A stretch of DNA of 64,000 nt, taken from NCBI GenBank assembly GCA_029931535.1, contig JAQPZY010001174.1, positions 62,001 through 126,000 on the forward strand, read 5' to 3'. This stretch comes from Margaritifera margaritifera (taxonomy: Eukaryota > Mollusca > Bivalvia > Unionida > Margaritiferidae). This document shows positions 56,181-64,000 of the stretch, in pieces (the stretch's first letter is position 1; the number at the start of each line of letters is the position of its first letter). The notes beneath the pieces are model-generated. The model was not told the origin of the DNA and did not search any database. It saw only the letters and a program-made list of their open reading frames with translations. The position numbers were made by a program, and so were the translations under genes.

Positions 56181-57849
56181 CTGAAATAAAATAAAGTATT
56201 AAAAATTCTGATGGCTTGCTAGACTCGCACCATAATACAGTAAAATCCTATCCATCTGGATACTTTGTTTCGTTTTCTTTAAGTTTTTCTTTCTTTGCAG
56301 GAGATGAGTGTAACGTATAATTAGGATGAGTGCATGAATTCAAAGAATCATGGAGGAAATCTGTACATGTAATTATTTAATAATTTCAATATACAAACTT
56401 TGGATTAACAAGGCTTCACTTCACAATGAACTAAACATGGTAGCAGTGTAAATTTAACAATGACATGTGTAAGGGTGAGGAGGTCAAATGTGGCTGTTGA
56501 AATAGCTAGCTTTACCTAAGACAAATTAAACTAGCTACCGGGTACTTCAAATACCCAAGCTTTTGATTACATTCCCCACCTGACCTTGACCCTCAATCTA
56601 CTACACATGTGTCCTCCTGCTTTTATTGTAGGCATAAAGTTTAGTTAAAAAAAGATTTTTAAAATGTCACTGTGATTGCAGTTATTGAACCTTTGAACCC
56701 TCTCAGGGTGAGGAGCCTAAAAATTATACCCCACTTGCATATAGTTATCACATGGGCAATTTTCCAGTGTTACAAACTGATGGACACAATATCCTGTACA
56801 AAAGTGTAGAAATAGAGATGAGTAAGAATGAAACTTTATAGTTATATCAACAAGAATTGTGAAATTTCTTGTTTAGTTATGTACAATAATTTGAACTTAG
56901 TTGTTAATAGTCACCTTAGACTCAATCAGTCAGTAGATTTGAAGAAAACAAACCTGAAAAACTCAGCTCTTCTTCAGGATTAAATTTAGTTCTTATTTCT
57001 GCACAAATCTACATTTTCATAATATTTGATGACGTGACTTTATACAGTATTATATGTTCAAACAACTTTAAAATTTGAGAAGATAAAAAGCTTTACAATG
57101 CAAAATGAATGAAGGGGTGAAGTGCCACAGAGGCTGCTAATTAGATTTTTTTTTTTATAAGACACTGAATTTAGCTGTGTTCTGATTGGTTAAATAACCA
57201 CTTGCTGTCTTTGCTAACTCATAACAGCACCCTCATGTAAACAGGCTACGTGTTATATGATTCCAACCAGTCGCCCGATGTCATGTCACCATTGTACCTA
57301 GTCTGAGCATGCAATTTATGCTAGAGTATACATCATATATTACTAATATAGTAGTAGTATTTTTCATCTGTCCATCCATGAAATGATAAATGACATCTTC
57401 TGGAAATCATGCAGTGATAACAAAAGATAACTTCCAAGGGAAATGGTTAAACTTGCAAAATTGTGTTGTGCTATTGCTAATTCATTCATTTTACTTGAAT
57501 TTCTGGATATTAAGAACCAATTATAATATACCTTCACATCACCTTTCTCTCATTTTCTTTGCATTATTATATTACAGCCTCATTCAAATAAGATGGCCTC
57601 AGCTATAACACAGATCACATTTATGACTCCAATGAACAGCATTATCAAGAAGAAGCACTGTTTATGTTATATCATTAACTTCACATTGTTAAAAGGGAAT
57701 AAATTATCTGATTATTTTGACCTTGACCTTTAATCATGCAACCCAAAATTCTACAATGATCAAAGTTAAATCAGACAGATTACATATAGAAATAATTTTA
57801 AAGATAATTATTGATCCTGCAAGATATTATCTTGTGGAAAAAAACTAGA
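56181..57849 (-). other. Intron of the macro-domain gene, proximal part
   Basis: Non-coding intron sequence with no recognised repeat family or RNA. Confidence 0.55.
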
Positions 57850-58308
57850 GCTATTGGCAAGAGGTGCATTGCAAAGAGACCTCACTTGTTACAATTTGGT
57901 TGGCAGAGCCTGGAACAGAGGAACTTGTGTTAGAAGGACAAAACGGGGAGCCAGAACTCCTGAAAATCATGTCACATAATCGCACATTCAAACCAATTCA
58001 AGATCTTATCAATATAAAGGTGCATGCTAAATTTGGTTGAAATAAAAGAATCCTTAGTTAAGTTATGCTGCAGAAATTAAAGTTAGGACGATGGAAAAAT
58101 CTGGGGCCACAAATCCTCTAAATGATACTCCAGAACACTGGATATCAAGCTTCACACAAAGCTCACACCAAATCTGGTTGAAATCCAAGAATCCTTTGTA
58201 AAGGAATGCAGTGGAAACCAAAGTCAGGAGGATGGGCAATAAGAGGTATAACTCTTGTAAATAATGAATTGAATGCCAAAAATCAGACTCTTGTAACCCT
58301 TTAAGACT
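57850..58308 (+). repeat. Tandem array, type A, short
   Basis: Two to three units: ATCAATATAAAGGTGCATGC, AAATTTGGTTGAAAT (58028), TTAAGTTATGCTGCAG, CAAATCTGGTTGAAATCC (58171) and GGATGGGCAATAAGAGG. It lies inside the macro-gene intron. Confidence 0.75.
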
Positions 58309-58502
58309 CAGATATACACCTGGTATCACTGCTTGATTACGTCAGATACAAATCTGGTGTCACTACCTGATTTCGTCTGATACACAACTGGTGTCACTGC
58401 CTAATTTCCTCAGATACACATCTGGTATCACTGCCTAATTTCCTCAGATACATATCTGGTATCAATGCCTGATTTCCTCAGATACAAATCTGGTATCACT
58501 TT
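58309..58502. repeat. 34-bp minisatellite, about 5.7 units
   Basis: Unit starts at 58309, 58343, 58377, 58411, 58445 and 58479 are exactly 34 bp apart. The unit is CAGATACACATCTGGTATCA followed by CTGCCTAATTTCCT. Each unit contains GATAC...GTATC, a partial dyad. It directly follows the type A array. Confidence 0.95.
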
Positions 58503-60579
58503 TAACCACTGATACAAGGTGGATTTTTAACTAATAAACATCCATATCATTCTGTATGTAAGGGCAAAATTTACAACAGCATCTAGCAGCAAATTTTAGC
58601 TTATTTATCAACTGAAACTAATTAACAACAGTTGTAAAGCAAATGTAATTCAAAATGGCCACCTCCATAGTTGCACACACATTGACATTAAGAAAATCAT
58701 ATGCTTCTTCAGATGTTAAAATGGGCAAAATGACCATGACTGCATATAATTTTGTATGGGTAGTAACATGTAGGTCTTAGGAACCTGGACAGCTGTACAA
58801 TCAAGGAATTAAATGTAACCATCTGATACCAAGAATAATATTGCAAAATTTTACCTATGTGAAATTATATGTAATTACTCTGACACAGAAAATAACCTTT
58901 CAATTGATAGATGATGTGAAACTTTATCAAAGTAAAACTAAAAAAAAAGGCTATGTGGCTATTTTTAGAACCTACGAAGAACCAAGTGCTCAGTTTCAAC
59001 ATGAAAATATTAGGAGTCTTTAGGTCAAAACTCAGAAAAAAATCAAAATCTAGAGACAATAATTATTACTCTATTTGATCGTAAAAAAAATAACAAGCAT
59101 TTTTAAAACATGAATTTGTATATCCTAATTTATCAGTTGACCGTGATCGCAATCAGGTGTACATATTTTGCTGCCTTGTCATATAGTTTGAGTAGATCAA
59201 ATATTGTTCCATTTTCTGCCAGCTTTTACCAAGGTAATTTGTAGTTATATAAATTATCACCTTGGAGCTTAGTACAATCATTCTTCTGTAGTCATTGATA
59301 TCTTTCAAATAAATTTCAACTACTTGTGCAACAGTGATGTATTCACAACAGTCCTGGAGTTCAATCATTCTCAACACCATTTATTTGTATACTCATCAAA
59401 GCATTTTTTTATATTCCCAGGCTGCATTCCACAATATCTCAAAAATCTTGAATGCTTTTTTAAATAACTGCTGACAAGTTAGCAATCTGGAATTTGCTCA
59501 GATTTCTCCATGCAGTAATGTTACTAAAAATAGTTCATGTATTTTCAAAATTATTGTCATGTTTCCTCCAACACTATCATGGTAAATACTTTCTTCTCCT
59601 TCATAATGGAATAAAACAATTATGCAGTTTATAAATGGTTAAATAACTTTTGTAACATTTTTGGCCATATTGTACTTACTTTTATCTTGCCATGAAAATC
59701 AAGACCTTTACAAAATATAATACTGTTAATTTTTAATTTCCTATTTTTCAACATATATCAAACAAAGTTCATTGGTCTTTTGTCTACTTTTATCATCTAC
59801 CAAATCAACAAGAAAAATGAAAAGTAATTATTTATATATCAAAATGTTCAATAAATATTACTTGCATCATTTTTTGAAGAAAACCTGTTTGTTATACAGT
59901 TAATAAATTCAGGTACACGATGAAATTTTGAATGTCTATATATCTTTTCACATCTACCTGCTGAACTGGGTACCATGGTAACCAATAATAGTAATCTACC
60001 TTGACAGAAACAACTCATTAAGGATGCTTGGTTTGCTGTTATACATGATGTATATATTTTGTTTGTTTTGTATCAGACCTAATGCACTTCCTTTTATTTT
60101 GATATGGAAAATCTGTATCTCTATACTTTATGAGGATAATTACAGACTTTGTGATTTTATTGACTAAGAATGGATTCTATCAGTTTAGCTCTGTGACCTC
60201 TGTGTCTAGTTAACAATTTTCCTTTTTACTCTCTTTATTTCATCTTAAGTTCGTTTTTTACATGGTTCAACTCCTCTAGATGAATGAGAAATCAATCTTC
60301 ATGAAAAGAATCTTAAACTCATTACCCATTCTGTTACAATGGTTACAAGGAATATATCAATGAAAAAGTTTTAAAAATTTATTTTTAAATTGAGTGTCAT
60401 GTATTCAATATTATTTGTAAGTTTTGTCAAAACAGATTATATTTATCTATTGGAAATGTTTGCAATTGAGAGCAATTCTCTTCATTCAAAATACTAAAGA
60501 ATTTCAGAGGACATAGGTCTTTTTGAGGCAAAGTAATTGAGGTAATTTAGATGTAAAGTGTAGTTTCTTGAGAGGGAAC
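58503..60579 (-). other. Intron of the macro-domain gene, central part
   Basis: AT-rich non-coding intron sequence; no repeat family, ORF or RNA supported. Confidence 0.55.
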
Positions 60580-60990
60580 AGGTTTGGCTCTCATTAATAA
60601 TAGCTGCATGCCAAATTTGGTTGAAATCCAACAAACTTTGGGAAAGTTATACTGTGGAAACCAAAGGCATTTGGTTGGGCAATCATAAGGTATAACTCCT
60701 GTAAATACTGTCATTATGATGCTGACAATCAAATTCATTCAAGATCTCATCAATACAGAGCTGGATACCAAAACTAGTTAAAATCAAACAATCCCTGGTA
60801 AAGTTAAGCTGTGGAAATGCAAGCTAGGAGGACAGAATAATCAGGGACAGAGCTCCTGTAAATGATGATAAAGAATGCTGGAAATAAAACTCTTTCAAGG
60901 TCTTATCAATATAAAGCTGCATATCAAATTTCATTAAAATCCAATAATTCCCAGTAAACTTATCTTGCAAATTGTTGATAGACAGACAGC
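60580..60990 (+). repeat. Tandem array, type A, short, with end block
   Basis: Units with AAATTTGGTTGAAATCCAAC (60614), GGAAAGTTATACTGTGGAAA, GGGCAATCATAAGG and CAAGATCTCATCAATAC. It ends in AGACAGACAGCCAGATGATG at about 60980. Confidence 0.75.
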
Positions 60991-61036
60991 CAGATGATGA
61001 GACAATGTGATTACTATCAGGTTCTGTGGGTTTTGT

Positions 61037-61147
61037 TGAGCTGAGAGAAGATAAGCAATATGTAAAAGCCATCAAAGGTCATGGTTTCAAGTTAACTTCA
61101 AACCTTGACCTTTGATGGCTTTTATATATTTCTTATATTCTCTCAAC
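61037..61147. repeat. Fold-back repeat with about 50-bp arms
   Basis: Arms 61037-61087 and 61099-61147 contain TAAAAGCCATCAAAGGTCA and its complement, flanked outward by ATAAG..AATAT and GAGAG words on both sides, with an 11-bp loop (CAAGTTAACTT). A transcript would form a long hairpin. It lies in the macro-gene intron. Confidence 0.88.
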
Positions 61148-61574
61148 CAATAGCTTCTATTTACTATTGGCAGGAGAAAGTTCATTAATACTTTAGTGTA
61201 GAACATATTAAGGAACAAACAGTATGACCAGGAAAATTGACAAAAAAAGTGATTACTCTTTTACTTGTGCAGTAATTGTGAAAAGTGAAAAGTTGATACA
61301 GATGATGGATTCTGACAAAGTTTCAAGGAAGAAGAGTATCTGTGAAAATGAGCATCACCTCCTCAAGCAACTGCAGCTGAATCTAATAGACAGTCCAACC
61401 ACCCATAATGGTCACCACCCTCATATACAGCCAGTGTCTAATGTTTCCATATTTCCTTTTTTAAACTTACTTTTTACCTTCCTTATATAGCAAATTCCTT
61501 AAATAGATTGTTTCATCTTACAGGTGGCTGGTAAAGTGAGGCTGAATTGTACATACTTTCTAGAACATACAAAC

Positions 61575-61799
61575 CTGTAGGTACTTTTCATTTTTTTTGT
61601 GAAGAGCTCCATGGAAAATTTTTTTGCATCCAAGATTTCCTGCTGATGTAACTGCTATTTCACCAAACTGTATACCATGTGGATACTTTTCGTTGCATTC
61701 ATCTTGTATGGTACTCCCAGCTGCATCTAGGATGCTTTTAGACACGTAACCCTGATTAAGATTGAGACTCTGTGATGTGGAATTGACAATTATGTCTAC
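61575..61799 (-). CDS. Macro domain exon 1 (N-terminal half), PARP9/14-like
   Basis: A 225-bp, 75-codon exon with acceptor TTATTTCTTTCCGCAG before 61799 and donor CTACAG|GTTTGT after 61575; phase 0 at both ends. The peptide begins VDIIVNSTSQSLNLNQG, the macro-domain strand with the Asp and Asn that contact ADP-ribose. It continues YVSKSILDAAGSTIQDEC and GEIAVTSAGNLGCKKIFH, the second substrate loop and following strand. Only the first beta strand of the domain is missing, so another exon must lie further upstream. No stop or frameshift. Joined to exon 2 it gives a continuous domain of normal length. Confidence 0.88.
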
Positions 61800-62025
61800 C
61801 TGCGGAAAGAAATAAGATATTGAAAGATATGCTGGGGTCAGCCTGCCAGTCGCCAATTTGATATTTTAAGAAAATAAAATATTAATCTGGCCAAAAGCTC
61901 GGTATCTGGGAAATTGTTAGGTGAAAAGAAATTGTGAAGTATCAAAAATGAAACAGATGTACAGTATGAATACAGTGAACTGTGTTGTGGTGAAAAAACA
62001 TTCCAACTGCCAATATCAATATTAT

Positions 62026-62027
<2 letters not shown>

Positions 62028-62107
<80 letters not shown>
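62028..62107. repeat. (AT)n microsatellite
   Basis: About 39 dinucleotides, uninterrupted. Confidence 0.97.
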
Positions 62108-62110
<3 letters not shown>

Positions 62111-63092
62111 ATTCAACAGGAAATCAATAATATGTCCATACCTTATTCCTCCTAGTGCTTTTGCATCATTTTTACTATACAGGCAAGTATATACATAATG
62201 AACCTAACTAACAGCATCATTGATGATGATGCAAAAGTGCTAGAAGGAATAAAGTATGGATACAGATTTCTTCATAAGCTGTGCCCTTGTACCAATGACT
62301 TTTTTTTTCATCTTTGGTGCAGAATAGTTTTGTCCACGGCACCCATAGGGTGCTTAAAAAAGACCCAAGAAAATAAAGATAAAAGCTCATTACAGTTGTT
62401 TTTAGATTGAACAGAGTGCAGCCCAAGTTTACTGAATAGAGTGCGCTCATTGGCAAGAAACATAAGAAAATCAGTTTCATTTACTGATTTTGATTAACTT
62501 GGGCAAATCAAAAGCACCTAATCCATCACTGACAGAAATGTAAACAAGAATAGATGAAATCTTCAGTGAAAACACTGCTGCATTTATTTCCAAAGTATTG
62601 TACTGGGAGTAAAAAATGTAGATTCAAATGTCCAAAATAAATTTTAGAGGAGAATGGTTACTCGTGCATGAGGAATTCAAATCCCAGTATGGAAGCCTTG
62701 TGACAGATGAGGCTGATAATGATCATAACGCAGGTCACAGATTTGTTAATTTCTGCAACAAATATTCACTTTTCCAGCATTATATACTCTGAATCAGTTG
62801 TTGCTGAGTAAGACTATAACACAGTTTGCTAAAATGTCCCTGTCAACTAAAATAACCGTGACCTGAACAGAAAACTATGCTGTAGTCCAACTCTGCAACA
62901 ACTGTTCCAAACCATATAATGCTGAAACAGTGAATATTTATTGCAGAAATGAATAAATCTACAAATCAAGTGCCTGTGATAATGATATGTTTGAATTTCT
63001 TGAATAAACAAGATACAGGTAAGGGTATATTTGACCCATTTTTTCTAAATGACCTACTTTTGACCTGCTAGGGACCAATTATGGAACACCTT

Positions 63093-63116
63093 TCACACAC
63101 ACACACACACACACAC
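63093..63116. repeat. (CA)n microsatellite
   Basis: Twelve CA units. Confidence 0.95.
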
Positions 63117-63782
63117 CAATATATACATACAGTCCTGTGTGCAATTTTTCGGACATTAAAAAATAATGACTGTCCTCACTGTCCTCACTGTCCGAATAAT
63201 TTTTGTGCAAATGAAGATTATTATTTTTTCCAAATAGCTTGTCTGGAAAATTAATATATTTATTGTGTACTTTCAGTATCGGTCAGAAGTGGGCTAGATA
63301 AACTAAGTTTCATTATATCTTTGCTTGCAAATAAAGAACACTTACATGATAATATTCTGGTGGATTTTTTTAAAAACAAATAAAGAATACTGTTTACAGT
63401 TCTGGGGTTCGTTTTTCTTTTTGTTCATATATACTGCTATTGGAGATGCATGTTCACAAAGGTCTAGTTGTGTTAGATGCATATTTACCCAAGTTAACGT
63501 TTCTGTAAGAGTGACATCCCCCTCTTTGCACATGTCCATGTAGAATCAAAACAATGGCAATGTTAACAGAACCAAATGGGTCTCAGTCCTGAAAATTGGA
63601 TGGCCTCTACATAGCAATTGAAGCAGAGTTTGATTCTTAATGCAGTATGTATTGAAAGTACATTCTTTTGGCCCTCTCCACTTACTAGTTTATGACTAGA
63701 AATTGTGTAGATAAGGCAACAGAGCAGTGAGAATATGATGGTCCCTTGGAGAAATAAAAATCTCATCCAATTAGAATAAAAA

Positions 63783-64000
63783 CAAGAGTTCGAAGTGACT
63801 GACTCTACTGGCTGAAATGAATTTCCAGGAATTCACCATTTCTTTCTTTTAACTGCTGAGTGTTGAAACCATCTCTGATATTGATATTCTTCAGCAGTAA
63901 CAAGATTTTCAAATTAGCCGCTGTGGTGGACATATTGGATGTCAGATTGGCACCATTTTCATTTAGAACCAACAAAACATCATTTAGGACCAACAAGACA
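63783..64000 (+). repeat. Block L and first 140-bp units of another pearl-like element, cut by window end
   Basis: ACAAGAGTTCGAAGTGACTG, TACTGGCTGAAATGAATTTC, AACTGCTGAGTGTTGAAACC and ATCTCTGATATTGATATTCT form block L. Then GTAACAAGATTTTCAAATTA, GTGGACATATTGGATGTCAG and CACCATTTTCATTTAGAACC begin the 140-bp core. It continues beyond the window. Confidence 0.8.

Larger units (their letters stand above)
55968..61799 (-). other. Partial minus-strand macro-domain gene (two exons, one intron)
   Basis: Span of two exons (61799-61575 and 56180-55968) joined by a 5394-bp intron with GT-AG ends and phase 0 on both sides. The spliced 146 codons form most of one macro domain. Further exons must lie upstream of 61.8 kb (first beta strand) and downstream of 55.97 kb (further macro, WWE or PARP catalytic domains if this is a PARP14 relative), but none could be recognised in the window. 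The intron contains type A arrays, the 34-bp minisatellite and a fold-back repeat. Confidence 0.8.
61800..63779. other. Upstream intron or flank; no exon confirmed
   Basis: Apart from two microsatellites I find nothing I can support. The exon with the first macro-domain strand was sought here on the minus strand without a convincing result. Confidence 0.45.

Noticed and set aside
58309..58502. CRISPR-like array with 34-bp periodicity
   Set aside because: Units are contiguous with no spacers, and the context is eukaryotic. It is a minisatellite.
63342..63539. Minus-strand CKEGDVTLTETLTW before a GTAAAT donor, phase 0, as the missing first strand of the macro domain
   Set aside because: The motif and phase fit (family K-G-D-I-T), but an in-frame TGA lies a few codons upstream and no good acceptor lies between it and the motif. 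Kept only as an idea for RNA-seq.

Overview
This is a 64 kb piece of an animal nuclear genome. It is AT-rich, intron-like and crowded with decayed transposable elements. It contains no operons, no prokaryotic genes, no CRISPR and no intact long ORF. Spliced exons, LINEs, hAT, piggyBac, pogo-like and DIRS-type elements and several arrays of about 140-170 bp tandem units point to a metazoan. The array-bearing elements resemble the 'pearl' type described from bivalves, so a mollusc or other lophotrochozoan is my best guess. That assignment is inference.

Host gene content is sparse and lies on the minus strand. The clearest gene is a PARP9/14/15-type macro domain (ADP-ribose binding) split over two phase-0 exons at 61575-61799 and 55968-56180, joined across a 5.4 kb intron. 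A third well-spliced exon at 16800-15955+1000 (that is, 16800-16955), of unknown family, may belong to the same or another minus-strand gene. A possible exon at 20208-20336 is weaker. Most of the window therefore reads as intron or intergenic sequence filled by repeats.

Layout. 1-2.3 kb: nearly whole hAT transposase pseudogene next to a retroelement aspartic-protease fragment. 2.8-4.6 kb: two fold-back repeats, a GA-rich simple repeat and a dispersed repeat. 7.4-8.8 kb: hAT deletion derivative, copy 1. 9.5-12.8 kb: three kinds of tandem array. 12.9-14.2 kb: Crypton-like fragment and palindromes. 14.7-15.7 kb: hAT derivative, copy 3, inverted. 15.7-18.5 kb: 140-bp arrays around the orphan exon. 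19.7-20.8 kb: DNA element. 22.2-25.3 kb: LINE inside a DNA element inside another LINE. 25.8-32.1 kb: near-complete DIRS-type retroelement with inverted terminal repeats. 32.7-36 kb: SINE, hAT C-terminus, piggyBac derivative and two MITEs. 37.1-38.8 kb: hAT derivative, copy 2, with a perfect 8-bp target duplication. 39.8-41.5 kb: pogo/Tigger-like element. 42.8-49 kb: modular arrays around a 3.1 kb element. 49.6-51 kb: LINE. 52-54.4 kb: arrays in the opposite orientation. 54.5-55.2 kb: hAT N-terminus. 55.9-62 kb: macro-domain gene, a 34-bp minisatellite and a fold-back repeat. 63.8-64 kb: start of another array.

The elements do not cooperate in a pathway. The most interesting signals are structural: autonomous and non-autonomous transposon pairs, and a family of modular elements in which a shared end block is combined with different tandem cores. 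I found no convincing new gene system. All family names rest on motif recognition by eye, with no database search.
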